Shown piece by piece: positions 7,766-16,258 of a stretch of 34,499 bases of DNA (position 1 is its first letter; every line of letters starts with the position of its first letter). The translations under genes and the position numbers were made by a program. The stretch comes from Planctomycetota bacterium (lineage in GTDB: Bacteria > Planctomycetota > Phycisphaerae > UBA1845 > Fen-1342): assembly GCA_018814045.1 (NCBI GenBank), contig JAHJAR010000080.1, positions 1-34,499 on the forward strand, written 5' to 3'. Under the pieces are notes generated by a model, which saw only the letters and a list, made by a program, of their open reading frames with translations, was not told the DNA's origin and did not search any database.

Positions 7766-9631
7766 ATGAGCGACAGCACGGAAGCTATCAACCTTCGACA
7801 GCTTGACGACGCCCCGGCCGCGACACTCGCTCCGGGCATCTGGGCCGCCAACCTCGCCGCGCTGCAACTTCAAAACCCATCGTTGGCGAGCTCACTCGAG
7901 CAAGTCAGCCTGCCGGACAACTGGCGCCCCGTTGTCGGGCTCGATGGATTCGTGACGTGGCGAACCGAAGCGGCCGGCCGACCACCGGTTTGGCTGGCCG
8001 GCACGGCGGCACCATTGAAGCGTGCTGAAGCACTGCTCTCCACGTATCACGTGGGCGACCTGAACGCCACTCTGCCGTCAATCGCCGCCGCAGCCGAAGT
8101 ATGGCTTCTGCTGCGACGCCTGCCAGCCCACAAAGCTGTCTATGTCTTCGAGCGTGATCTGCTGGCCTTGCGCGCGGTCCTGCATTCCGTCGATCTGGCG
8201 GCCGATCTGAGCGCGGGCCGCTGCATCCTGGTACCGCCGGGCGATGAACACCCCTTCCTCGACGGCCTGCTGGCGCGCTGCCCGGGCCTATTCCCTCCCG
8301 GCAACATCCTCTGTCCGCCCGAAGTCAATGCCGAACACCTGCACCGCGTCCGCGGCACCTGCGAGCAAGCGTGCCGTGAAACCGGCCTGGTGCGCCGGCG
8401 CAAACTGGACCAGTTGGCCGCTGCTGCCGCGGAGTATGTGCGCGCCCAGAAGTGCCGACCAGTATCCGCGCGGCCACGCCTGGCGGTGCTGGCGCTGAAT
8501 CCGAGCCGGCTCGTCCTGACGACGGCTGACGCGCTGCTCGCGGGCGCTCAGGCGCTGGCCTGGCCCGCGCGCGGCTGCCTGGTGCGCGGCCCGCGCGATG
8601 CAGACGTTCTGGCCCACTGCGAGGCATTGGCCGAGTTCAACCCCGAACTGACGGTCTGCGTCAACCACAACGCGGCGTTGCTTCCTCTGTCAATAGGGGG
8701 AACGGTCTGCGAATGGTACCTGCACGCCGCTGACGTCCCCGATCAGTTGTCGAACGCCAAAGTCCTGCGGCTCGCTTCTTCGCCGCGCGTGGCGGAGGCG
8801 CTGCGCGCCGCCGGCGCAACTGCACGCTCCGTGGTGGAATTCTGGTGGGCCGGCGCGCCGGCGCCGGCGGAGCCGGTGCCCGGCGAGCCCCTGGCCGGGC
8901 CAGTCATAGTGGCCGATCTGCCGGACGACGATGCAAAGTCATGCGGCGTCGAGCAGCCCACGCACAAGCGACTGTGGGAGCACTTGCGGACAACGGCTGC
9001 CCAATGGTGGGAGCGGCGCGAGATCGCGCATCCCGAGGCGCTGCTCGCACATTGCGAGCGGGCCAGCGGAATCCGCATCGGCGAGCCCGCGGTCCGCGCC
9101 CAACTCCGGCGCATCGTCGAGCATGTCTTGATTCCGGCCGCGGTGTTGCGAAGAATTGTCAGTACCGTGGCGGGCGAGTCGCCGACGGTTTTCGCGATTG
9201 GGACCGGTTGGAAGCGTTCATCAGCCAATCTTACCATTCTCGGCTCGCACACCGGCGAGCTGCCCGGCGATATCGGACCGCCGACCGCCGCGATCTTCGC
9301 GGACTGCTTTGCGCCGCTATCGCCAGCGCTGTTGTGGGCCGCACAGCGTGGCTGGCCCCTGCTGCTATACAGCCCGGGAGGAGCGTCGCGCGTCGCGCCG
9401 TTGGACGGCGTGCTCCATCCCGACCAGCACTACCAGGTTTTCTCGCGTGCCACGGACCTGCGCGGAGCGCTGCGCCTGATGGAAAGCCGGCCGGAGTCTG
9501 TCGCCCGGCGAAACGCGCGCGCCCGCGCGCACGTATCCGCGAACCATACGTACCGGCACCGGCTCGAGGATCTGGCGCGGTTCATCAGCAATCGCCTGCC
9601 GCGCCCGTCCGTTGCGGAGCGGCAGCCGTGA
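7766..9631 (+). CDS. Large cytosolic protein with CgeB/glycosyltransferase-like C-terminus
   Basis: 621 residues with no signal peptide or membrane segment. The last 130 residues (SPGGASRVAPLDGVLHPDQHY, then ARARAHVSANHTYRHRLEDLARF) resemble the C-terminal 'glycosyl transferase family 1, CgeB-type' region, in which a coloured-by-position His-Thr-Tyr-Arg block precedes the last helix. The N-terminal half (PVWLAGTAAPLKRAEALL, VYVFERDLLALRAVLHSVDL) recalls the nucleotide-sugar handling N-terminal part of motility-accessory (MAF-like) proteins; this is a weak, by-eye similarity. A role in glycosylation is inference. The start at 7766 has GGAAG upstream. The last codons overlap the GTG of the next, secreted gene in a GTGA junction (9628-9631), so the two are coupled. 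Confidence 0.75.
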   Translation: MSDSTEAINLRQLDDAPAATLAPGIWAANLAALQLQNPSLASSLEQVSLPDNWRPVVGLDGFVTWRTEAAGRPPVWLAGTAAPLKRAEALLSTYHVGDLNATLPSIAAAAEVWLLLRRLPAHKAVYVFERDLLALRAVLHSVDLAADLSAGRCILVPPGDEHPFLDGLLARCPGLFPPGNILCPPEVNAEHLHRVRGTCEQACRETGLVRRRKLDQLAAAAAEYVRAQKCRPVSARPRLAVLALNPSRLVLTTADALLAGAQALAWPARGCLVRGPRDADVLAHCEALAEFNPELTVCVNHNAALLPLSIGGTVCEWYLHAADVPDQLSNAKVLRLASSPRVAEALRAAGATARSVVEFWWAGAPAPAEPVPGEPLAGPVIVADLPDDDAKSCGVEQPTHKRLWEHLRTTAAQWWERREIAHPEALLAHCERASGIRIGEPAVRAQLRRIVEHVLIPAAVLRRIVSTVAGESPTVFAIGTGWKRSSANLTILGSHTGELPGDIGPPTAAIFADCFAPLSPALLWAAQRGWPLLLYSPGGASRVAPLDGVLHPDQHYQVFSRATDLRGALRLMESRPESVARRNARARAHVSANHTYRHRLEDLARFISNRLPRPSVAERQP

Positions 9632-12630
9632 CGCCGGCTCATCGCACCGCTGCCGCCCGCGACTGGTGGCGTCTGCTGCCACTACTCACGCTGCTCACTG
9701 CTCTCGCCCCGCTTCCGACCACCTCGCTCTGCTACGCCGACGAGGAGGTGGTTACGATCCTGGCCGACTTCGAAGATGCGTCGGTGGCGGCCACGATCGG
9801 CGACGTGCAGGGGGTATCGGCGGCCGATTGCGCCGCCCGCTTGCAGTTGAACCCACCGGCCATCGGATATAGCTGCCTGGGCGTGAACATCGGCGCCACG
9901 GTACCACGTGTCTCCGTGGCCTGTGATCTGCGCTTCCGCGTTCCAACGCGTTTCGAGCAGGCCGAGCGCGTCGCTACTTTTTGCTACATCGATCACGACG
10001 CGCTCGAGCTGACGTTTCGGATACGCGACGCGCTGGGGCAGGTTTTTGAGACCACGACTCACACCGTCGCCCAGCGTATCCGCTGGGTGCGCGTAGCCGC
10101 CGAACTGTCTCCGCGCCAACTGCGCCGGATTCAGGGCAGCGCGCCGCTGGCCTGGCCCATCGAGATCCAGGGCTATCGCATCACCACAACGCGCATTGGG
10201 CGCCAGACGGTCTATCTCGATGACTTGCAGGTTGAACACCGCGTCGCGCCTGTGGACATGATCCGCGGACACTTCGTCTTCGGCGAGCCGACGCGCATGT
10301 ACCGCCCGGGCTCGTGGGTAAACGTGCAGGTTGTGCTCGAGAATCGCTCGCGCAAGCGGACCATCCGCCCATCGGTCGAGTTGGCCTGGACACGCGCTGA
10401 CGGCTCCGTGCTGCAAACCCAACGCTCCAGCGTCAATCTGCCGGCCAGTGGTGAGGAAGGCTATCGCTCTCAGCAGGCGCTCGATTTCGCCCAGCCGCTC
10501 GAGCGCCCCGGGCTATACCGCCTGGTTGCCCGCGTGCGTGCGGCGGACTGGCGCGCACCCAACGTCTTTGAGACCGCGATCGCTGTTACGCCGAACAACC
10601 GACACCTTCCGCGCGGGCGCTCGACGTTCTTCGGTCTGCGCACCAACCTGCTGCGCGAACCGCGCACTGACCAGCTCCTGGAGATCGCCCTGGCCCGTGA
10701 CCTGGGCGTGCACCTGCTGGCCATCGATATGCCCTGGCGTCTGATCGAGACCAAGCCCGACCACTATGACTTCGAGCCGCTCGACCCACTCATCGAGGCG
10801 ATCACGAGCCGAAACATGGCCGCCTTGGTCACGCTGACCGAACCGCCGGCGTGGCTGACGGGCACTCCGCAAGCGTTTGCGGAGCGGCGCACAAAGCTGC
10901 TGGCGGCCCTCGCGCGCCGCTACAACGAGCGGGTTTCGTACTACCAGCTCGCCGAGGATACGCTACCCGAAGCGGCGCCGGCCGACAGAAACGCAGCTCT
11001 GGAAACCCTCCAGCAGCACTTGCGCACGTTGTCGGCCTCTGTGAGTCTGATCGCTCCCGCCCACCGCGTTTCCGCGACCGATGACGCCACCGCTGCTCCA
11101 CTTACCGCCGTTCCGCAGGCACAGTACCTCCAATCCTTCGCAACCAGCGGTGATGCGGCTATCGCGCTGGCCGCGCTAGACGCCTTCGCGCAGGCGCGCG
11201 GCTTCACCTGGCAGCGCTCAGACTGGTGGGAACACTCCGCCGAGCCGCTCGTCGGGGCCGGGCATTTCTACGAGGCCGAAGCGGTGCTCCGTCACTACGT
11301 CCACGCCGCGGCCAGTGGGGCCGGCAGTGTCATCTGGTTTGACCTGCGTGATGATGACAACGACCCGGCCAATCCTGGTGCGTTCCGTGGCTTGGTGCGT
11401 CGCGATTTCAGCCCCAAGACGCCGCTGCTCGGCTACGCAACGACGGTCGGCATGCTGACGGGGCTGCGCTACGCCGGTCCCGTGCTTGGCACGCCACGCG
11501 AATTCGAATCGGCCTTGTTCATCGGTGGTGATCGGCAGGTGGCCGTTGTGCTGCCGCGCCAGAACGAGCTTCTCCCGGCCGTGCTGGCCCCGATCCAGGG
11601 CGTTCCCGGCGTGCTCACGGCCCTGGATTTCGAGCGCCGCCCGCAGCCGCTGCTGCGGTCCGACGCGCCCCCCCTGCTCCCCACACCAACGCGACCGGTC
11701 TTCATAACGCTTACCCTCGAGAACGCTCAGCCCGAACCACAACTGGCCCTCGCCCGCCCCTGGCTACGCGCCCCGGCCCGCGTGTTCTGCGGCACCGACA
11801 CCGAGTTCACGCTCGAGATCGATGCCCCACAACCGTTGCGCCGCAGCTACCTCCAGTTGCAGTTGCCGCCACACTCACCTGTGCAATCCTCCTTCTCGGC
11901 GCGCTCGCTGTCTGCAGCCGCCGGCGAAACACTCCAACACGTCATTCGCCTGACGTCCCCGCCCGGCGCCGAATTCGACCAGACCCAGCTCGATCTGCGG
12001 CTCTCACTCGAAGGCCGCGCGCTCTCGATCCCGATCGAAGTTCGCCCGTTGAGCATGGTCCAGCCCTTCGCGCCCGGTACCGAAATAACCGACGGCACGT
12101 ATCGGCTCGGCAAGCTCGCCGCCGACACCGAGGGCGAGCCCTCCGCAACGGCCACGGTCTTCGCGGCGTATGAACCGTCGAAGCTGCACCTCGCGTTGGC
12201 GGTCATGGACGACCGGCATGTCGCGTTTAGGTCCGAATCCGTCGAACGCTCCCGCGGCGACGAGTTCCTGTGCGGGCTGGCCGTCCCCGGTCAGGCAGGC
12301 CGTACCGCGGCACGCATCGTCCCAACGTCGTCGGGAGCCACCCTGGACCCGGTCTATGGCACGCCGCCTCAGGCCTTGCGCGGCTGGCGCTGCACGACCA
12401 ACGAAGCACAAACCGGCCAGCCACACGTCTACCGCCTCACAATCCTGGCCCGCCTGCTCGGTCAGAAGAGTCTGACGGCCGGTACGCGCGTCCTGGTCTC
12501 CGTCATCTACCGCGACGACGATGACAACGGTTTGCCCGCGACGCTATTGAACTGGGGCGGCGGCGTGGACGGCGGGCGCTCCACCGAGGACTATCGCTGC
12601 CTCGAACTCGGCGCACCATCGCCGCCCTAG
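9628..12630 (+). CDS. Secreted glycoside-hydrolase-like protein with CBM9-like C-terminal domain
   Basis: 1000 residues from the GTG at 9628; the same frame is open upstream to 8845, but that stretch is a shadow of the preceding gene, while GTG 9628 gives a signal peptide (DWWRLLPLLTLLTALAPLP, cut near residue 34) and a 4-bp overlap with the preceding stop. Residues about 35-205 form a jelly roll ending VYLDDLQVEH, 210-325 are Ig-like, and about 330-600 read as a clan-A-type TIM barrel: MPWRLIETKPDHYDFEPLDPLI, then VTLTEPPAWL, E443 in YYQLAEDTLP at the acid/base position, and E535 in SDWWEHS as a possible nucleophile. The Asn normally before the acid/base Glu is Ala here, so activity is doubtful. 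The last 190 residues resemble a CBM9-like family ending in NWGGGVDGGRSTEDY. Likely acts outside the cytoplasm on polysaccharide. Confidence 0.8.
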   Translation: MTPAHRTAAARDWWRLLPLLTLLTALAPLPTTSLCYADEEVVTILADFEDASVAATIGDVQGVSAADCAARLQLNPPAIGYSCLGVNIGATVPRVSVACDLRFRVPTRFEQAERVATFCYIDHDALELTFRIRDALGQVFETTTHTVAQRIRWVRVAAELSPRQLRRIQGSAPLAWPIEIQGYRITTTRIGRQTVYLDDLQVEHRVAPVDMIRGHFVFGEPTRMYRPGSWVNVQVVLENRSRKRTIRPSVELAWTRADGSVLQTQRSSVNLPASGEEGYRSQQALDFAQPLERPGLYRLVARVRAADWRAPNVFETAIAVTPNNRHLPRGRSTFFGLRTNLLREPRTDQLLEIALARDLGVHLLAIDMPWRLIETKPDHYDFEPLDPLIEAITSRNMAALVTLTEPPAWLTGTPQAFAERRTKLLAALARRYNERVSYYQLAEDTLPEAAPADRNAALETLQQHLRTLSASVSLIAPAHRVSATDDATAAPLTAVPQAQYLQSFATSGDAAIALAALDAFAQARGFTWQRSDWWEHSAEPLVGAGHFYEAEAVLRHYVHAAASGAGSVIWFDLRDDDNDPANPGAFRGLVRRDFSPKTPLLGYATTVGMLTGLRYAGPVLGTPREFESALFIGGDRQVAVVLPRQNELLPAVLAPIQGVPGVLTALDFERRPQPLLRSDAPPLLPTPTRPVFITLTLENAQPEPQLALARPWLRAPARVFCGTDTEFTLEIDAPQPLRRSYLQLQLPPHSPVQSSFSARSLSAAAGETLQHVIRLTSPPGAEFDQTQLDLRLSLEGRALSIPIEVRPLSMVQPFAPGTEITDGTYRLGKLAADTEGEPSATATVFAAYEPSKLHLALAVMDDRHVAFRSESVERSRGDEFLCGLAVPGQAGRTAARIVPTSSGATLDPVYGTPPQALRGWRCTTNEAQTGQPHVYRLTILARLLGQKSLTAGTRVLVSVIYRDDDDNGLPATLLNWGGGVDGGRSTEDYRCLELGAPSPP

Positions 12631-12661
12631 TGGGCCGCACACTCGCCAACTTTCAGAGGGG

Positions 12662-12990
12662 GAAAAAGAGATGGGTGGATTCCGCCAAGGTCCTTAGGGG
12701 GTGGGTTGGGTTTCGAGCGAGGGGGCCATCAAGCGCGGATCACGGTAGTTAGGTTCGTCTTGATGGCTAAGGACGCTTTCGGCGGCGAATCCACCCTTAA
12801 GATTACACTGGAGCGGCCACGGGGGTTCGGACGGATGTACCGCATCGGTAAAGAGTCCGTTCTTTACCGATGCGAATGGTCGTGCCTTGCTCATCCGTGA
12901 GCGCGATTGCCGACCGGGATCCGCTCCAACCAGCTTCCTTGAAAACCCCGCCGGTGCGGGGACGAATCCAGCCCGTTCCGTGAGCCGGAC
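12662..12990 (-). ncRNA. Candidate structured non-coding RNA, about 330 nt, family not recognised
   Basis: No convincing protein gene lies in 12631-13220, but this stretch folds strongly. Helices read on the plus coordinates: 12673-12682 with 12787-12796 (10 perfect pairs); 12683-12696 with 12768-12784 (14 pairs with two small bulges); 12725-12733 with 12759-12767 (9 pairs); 12809-12816 with 12921-12928 (8 pairs) enclosing 12841-12854/12861-12874 (14 perfect pairs, 6-nt loop), 12878-12882/12911-12915 and 12889-12893/12898-12902; 12946-12951/12956-12961; and 12968-12974/12982-12988. The last helix and the ends of 12809-12816/12921-12928 need G-U pairs that exist only in the minus-strand transcript, which sets the strand. 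A promoter-like pair lies just upstream (12997-13023) and a U5 tract follows the last helix (12663-12667). It does not match tmRNA, RNase P, SRP or 6S signatures I know. Confidence 0.6.
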
Positions 12991-12996
12991 AAGTGA

Positions 12997-13023
12997 ATGA
13001 TAACACAGGAATCTGTGGGGCAA
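12997..13023 (-). promoter_or_regulatory. Sigma-70-like promoter for the structured RNA
   Basis: On the minus strand TATCAT (12997-13002) differs from the -10 consensus at one base, and TTGCCC (13018-13023) matches four of six -35 bases; the 15-nt spacer is short. The predicted start, about 12990, falls just before the first hairpin of the RNA (12968-12988), which is the main support for the call. Confidence 0.45.
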
Positions 13024-13220
13024 CGGGCGATTAGTTACCAAATTTGCCGAGGCAGGGGTAAAAATAGGAAAGGATGACTAGGTCTGCTGTGGAGATTGTG
13101 GCATCTAGCGGAGTAACGGCGCATGCGACACAATAACAGGTGGGTATCGCCATAGCTCAATTGACAATTGAAACAGCCCACTTTCCCATAAATAGTCTCC
13201 ATTCGACCCATATAGCCAGG
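13024..13220. other. Intergenic stretch without a recognisable gene
   Basis: This is the lower-GC remainder of the 590-bp gap. It contains two CAATTG hexamers one base apart (13158-13170) and a 5-bp GTGGG/CCCAC inverted pair around them (about 13140-13180). Parts of it look superficially like a tRNA D-arm and T-loop, but the acceptor ends do not pair. No reading frame with a ribosome binding site was seen. Confidence 0.5.
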
Positions 13221-13760
13221 TTAAGGTCCCAGATTCCCATGCCCCACTCGCTTCAGCAGCTTCCGCAGCAACAGATAGTTGCGGCCCTGGTAGCGCGTGA
13301 CCTCCGCTGAGATGACGAACTCCGTGGTCCCCTTCTCCACTTCCGCCTCCATCGCCTCAAGCAAGCGGTTCTCCAGGATCTCCATGCGCACGGTGCGGTC
13401 CTCACCGGTGCGCGGCCGAAACACAAACTCCGCCCGGTCCCCTAAGCGTACGAAGCGACCAGGCCGCTCGACGAGCGTTGTACCGTCCAGCAGCAATCCG
13501 CCGGCCTCGCTCGGACCAACGCCATTATCGGACACCAGACCCTCCGCGCGCTCCGATTGTGGCAGGATCGGTTCCGGGCGATCACGCTCGCGGATGAGCT
13601 GTTCGAGGATCTGCGCCTGTTCCGGCTTTCGCAATGTCGGTGGGGGCGCCGGCTTCGTGGTCGCCTGGGTCGCCGACGGCTGCACGCTGCTCTGAGGTTT
13701 CTCTTGCAGGAGACTCGGCAGCGCCGAGCTACAAACGATCATCAGAATCCATCGCAACAT
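13221..13760 (-). CDS. Small secreted protein, function unknown
   Basis: 179 residues on the minus strand. The first 18 residues (MLRWILMIVCSSALPSLL) are a signal peptide or lipoprotein-like leader with a cysteine at position 10. A low-complexity Pro/Ser/Thr/Gln segment (20-45) is followed by a compact C-terminal domain (about 85-179) of alternating strands: GRFVRLGDRAEFVFRP, then MEILENRLLEAMEAEVE and FVISAEVTRYQGRNYLLLRKLL. This end resembles uncharacterised planctomycete periplasmic proteins; no enzyme residues are evident. The start is supported by GGAG at 13768-13771, 7 nt from the ATG. That Shine-Dalgarno lies in the loop of a perfect hairpin (13760-13776). The gene is divergent from the NeuD-like gene. 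Confidence 0.75.
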   Translation of the reverse strand: MLRWILMIVCSSALPSLLQEKPQSSVQPSATQATTKPAPPPTLRKPEQAQILEQLIRERDRPEPILPQSERAEGLVSDNGVGPSEAGGLLLDGTTLVERPGRFVRLGDRAEFVFRPRTGEDRTVRMEILENRLLEAMEAEVEKGTTEFVISAEVTRYQGRNYLLLRKLLKRVGHGNLGP

Positions 13761-13776
13761 TGTCGTGCTCCGACAA
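13758..13776 (-). promoter_or_regulatory. Hairpin over the ribosome binding site of the secreted protein gene
   Basis: On the minus strand TTGTCG (13776-13771) pairs with CGACAA (13765-13760), loop GAGCA. The Shine-Dalgarno GGAG sits in the top of the stem and the loop, and the A of the start codon closes the stem. The same palindrome could instead be a protein-binding operator in the divergent spacer. The pairing is seen directly; a regulatory effect is inference. Confidence 0.35.
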
Positions 13777-13932
13777 TAAGTGCCACGCGCCCGGCGGCCA
13801 GCCGATCACCATCGTTGCGCCACCACGGCACCCGCCGCCACCCGGCGGCAACATCGTACCAGAAGCCCCACCGGGACACATCGGGCATTTCGCGCCGCGC
13901 GTTCCGCCGATAGAACCAGCAGGAAACGTGCC

Positions 13933-14637
13933 ATGACAGACGTTGTCATCTACGGAGCCAGCGGCCTGGGGCGCCTGGCGTACGATACGCTCCTCCAAGG
14001 CGGAAAGTATCGCACAGTCGGCTTTCTCGATTCCGACACCACCAAGCACGGCCACGAAGTCGACGGGCTACCGGTGTTCGGCGGGCTTGAGCAGCTCGAA
14101 CGGCTGCTCAAGCAGGGTGTGACCGGCGGACTGGTGGCGATTGGAGACAACCGTACCCGCGTGCGCATCGCGGAGCAGTTGCGCGCCGCTGGAGTCACGC
14201 TCGTCTCCGCCATTCACCCGCTCAGCAGCATCTCGCCGTCGGCCCAGGTCGGCGAGCACGTCATCCTCGCGGCTCGCGTCACGATTTGTGTTCACGCCGT
14301 CATCGGTCCGCACTGTGTACTCTCAGCCGGCACGATCGTGGAGCACGACAACGTGCTCGGCTCGGGCGTCTTTCTGCATCCGGCGGTGCGCCTCGCCGGC
14401 ACGGTCACCGTCGAGGACTATGCGACGATCGGCATCGGCGCGGCGGTGATCCCGGGGCGCCGGATTCGGAGCGGGGCCCACGTCGAACCCGGGGCGGTCG
14501 TGATCACGGACGTTCCACCTAATACGATTATTGGCGGAGTGCCGGCACGTTGCAGTCTGCAACCCGACGCGAAAGCCACGACCATGGCATCTCACCCACT
14601 CACACCAGCCGCTCGACTATTGGCCAATACCAAGTGA
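13933..14637 (+). CDS. NeuD/PglD-type sugar acyltransferase (left-handed beta-helix)
   Basis: 234 residues from the ATG at 13933, which has AGGA at 13921-13924; the frame is open further upstream to 13780, but that extension is basic, proline-rich and lacks a ribosome binding site. Residues 1-85 are a Rossmann-like nucleotide-sugar-binding part with the VVIYGASGLGR motif. From about 90 the imperfect hexapeptide repeats of a left-handed beta-helix run to the end, with H138 in GTIVEHDNV at the position of the catalytic base in PglD/NeuD, and the family ending VVITDVPPNTIIGGVPAR. The family transfers acetyl (or other acyl) groups from CoA to sialic acids or UDP-amino sugars used for surface glycans. 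The final 30 residues are an unrelated tail. No sugar biosynthesis genes are adjacent, so the substrate is open. Confidence 0.88.
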   Translation: MTDVVIYGASGLGRLAYDTLLQGGKYRTVGFLDSDTTKHGHEVDGLPVFGGLEQLERLLKQGVTGGLVAIGDNRTRVRIAEQLRAAGVTLVSAIHPLSSISPSAQVGEHVILAARVTICVHAVIGPHCVLSAGTIVEHDNVLGSGVFLHPAVRLAGTVTVEDYATIGIGAAVIPGRRIRSGAHVEPGAVVITDVPPNTIIGGVPARCSLQPDAKATTMASHPLTPAARLLANTK

Positions 14638-14711
14638 TTGGACAGGACGAGGGGGGGGAGTTTTAATCCGCACTGAATGAACGGCCGTCGATCCCCAATC
14701 ATGCGCCACCG

Positions 14712-15902
14712 ATGAAATACGCCATTATCATCCCGGATGGAGCGGTGGATGAACCGCTCGACGAGTTGGACGAGCGCACGCCACTGGAAGCCGCGGAGCT
14801 TCCGACGCTCGACCACCTGGCACGGCTGGGGCGCGTGGGGACGGCCGTGACGATGCCCGTCGAGTCGGCCGCCGACGAGACGGCCGCGCTTCTTAGCGTC
14901 TTGGGATATGATCCGCGCGAATACCCCGCCGGGGCCGGAGCGTTGGAGGCGTTGGCCCGGCGGCTGCGTTTCGGCCCGCAGGACCAGGTATTTCGCTGCA
15001 ATCTGGTCACCATCACCGACGGTTGCATGCGCGACATCACGGCCGGACACATCGGCACGCCGGAGGCTCAGCCGCTCATCGCCGACCTCAACGCCGCGTT
15101 CGAAGGCGAACAACTACGGCTGCATGCTTGCGGGTCCTACCGCAATCTCCTCGTTTGGCGGGACGTTGGCCTGTTGCCAAAGCTGCGCACGACGCCACCG
15201 CTGGAGATTCTGGACCAACCGATTCGCAAGCACATGCCACGTGGTCGTGGGGCCGCAGCTCTGTGCAGCCTGATCCAGCTTTCACTGAACCTGCTGGCCG
15301 AGCACGACGTGAACATAGTGCGGCGCGATCTGGGTGAGAATCCGGCGTCGGCGCTCTGGCCACATGGCCATGGTCCACTGCCGGTGCTGCCGGATTTCCA
15401 CAGGCGCTACGGCCTGCGTGGCGCCCTGGTCGCGGCGTTGGACGTACTGCGGGGAATCGGCCGGCTAATCGCCTGGGATGTGCTGAACGTGCCCGGGGCG
15501 ACCGGCCTGCTCGACACGGACTACAGCGCCAAGGGGCGCGCCGCCGCCAGCGCCCTGAGCGATCACGACCTGGTGTGCGTCCACGTCCAGGCGCCGGCTG
15601 AAGCCGGACAGCAGGGGAGCGCCGCCAACAAAGTGCGGTCTTTAGAGGCGATTGACCGGGAAGTCGTCGCCCCCGTGCTGAGACGGCTGGAAGAGGAGGC
15701 GTCGTGGCGGATTCTCGTCATGCCGAGCCGCCCCGTTCCCGTGTCCCGCACTCTGCACAGGGCCGCGCCGACAATTTTTACCATGGCCGGCACGGGCGTC
15801 GAATCCAACCGCGGGGCGACGTTCGACGAGACCACGGCCGCGGTCGGCGAGCTGCATCTCGACCGGGCTAGCGACTTGATGGAGTATTTTCTGCACCGTT
15901 GA
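14712..15902 (+). CDS. apgM / ThrH-type phosphotransferase homologue with lost active-site residues
   Basis: 396 residues, the full length of the family that includes archaeal cofactor-independent phosphoglycerate mutase and the proposed ThrH-type homoserine kinase (alkaline phosphatase superfamily). The fold markers are all present: IIPDGAVDEP with metal ligand D9, LSVLGYDPREY, FRCNLVTITDG, GHIGTPEA, SYRNLLVWR, and DVLNVPGATGLLDTDY. The catalytic positions are changed. The nucleophile Ser of the GSD block is E56 (in ADETAALL, T57 adjacent); the APDEAGH metal pair is A296 and Q300; the PDH pair near the end is S339 and R340; only H349 remains. Comparison is from memory of the family. It is therefore probably a pseudoenzyme or has a changed chemistry. 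No clear Shine-Dalgarno precedes the ATG. Confidence 0.85.
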   Translation: MKYAIIIPDGAVDEPLDELDERTPLEAAELPTLDHLARLGRVGTAVTMPVESAADETAALLSVLGYDPREYPAGAGALEALARRLRFGPQDQVFRCNLVTITDGCMRDITAGHIGTPEAQPLIADLNAAFEGEQLRLHACGSYRNLLVWRDVGLLPKLRTTPPLEILDQPIRKHMPRGRGAAALCSLIQLSLNLLAEHDVNIVRRDLGENPASALWPHGHGPLPVLPDFHRRYGLRGALVAALDVLRGIGRLIAWDVLNVPGATGLLDTDYSAKGRAAASALSDHDLVCVHVQAPAEAGQQGSAANKVRSLEAIDREVVAPVLRRLEEEASWRILVMPSRPVPVSRTLHRAAPTIFTMAGTGVESNRGATFDETTAAVGELHLDRASDLMEYFLHR

Positions 15903-16258
15903 TGACACGGCCCGGGCTCAGCCATGGGAATATGCGGTCGGGCAGGCGACGAAACAGGCTGGCAGGGCGCGGGGCAGTATCCACCGCCGCGGGAACCTGC
16001 CTCAGGGGCGGTGTGGCTTGCACGTTAACGCGGGTTGGCTTAAAAGTAGTCCTGCAAATGGTGTGTTGGGCCGCAACAGCACTGGTCGCGTGACGGCGCG
16101 AACGGCGGATGACTCGGCCAATGCCGGAAGCAGTGGTTGACTTATCATGTGGCGCGGAGTACTAATCAGACGGGCTCCTTTCTTACAACTTAAGTTTCGT
16201 CTTGCGCTCCCCGAGAGTTCGCTTGCGCACGTGAGCCATTTCGGCAGGAGGATCAGCC
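15903..16258. other. Intergenic region upstream of the VgrG island
   Basis: 356 bp between a plus-strand stop and the vgrG start. It holds the promoter at 16137-16166, a perfect 10-bp palindrome AACTTAAGTT at 16187-16196 just downstream of it, and a strong AGGAGG at 16246-16251, 7 nt before the vgrG ATG. The frames running through it lack ribosome binding sites and recognisable products. Confidence 0.6.
16137..16166 (+). promoter_or_regulatory. Sigma-70-like promoter of the VgrG island
   Basis: TTGACT (16137-16142, five of six -35 bases) is separated by 18 nt from ACTAAT (16161-16166, four of six -10 bases); TACTAA one base earlier is the alternative with 17-nt spacing. The predicted start near 16173 leaves an 85-nt leader that includes a 10-bp palindrome. 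It is the only good promoter-like pair seen before the five-gene island. Confidence 0.5.

Noticed and set aside
8849..8900. GC-rich palindrome GCCGGCGCGCCGGC
   Set aside because: It lies in coding sequence with strong GC bias and is expected by chance.
8845..9627. N-terminal extension of the glycosidase-like gene
   Set aside because: This part is the shadow of the preceding gene in another frame; the GTG at 9628 gives a signal peptide and a coupled start.
12694..13041. Short frames on both strands within the structured element
   Set aside because: The products look random, start sites are poor, and the base pairing explains the sequence better than coding.
13140..13215. A tRNA-like stretch with AGCTCAATTG and TTCGA
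   Set aside because: The acceptor ends are not complementary and no anticodon arm forms.
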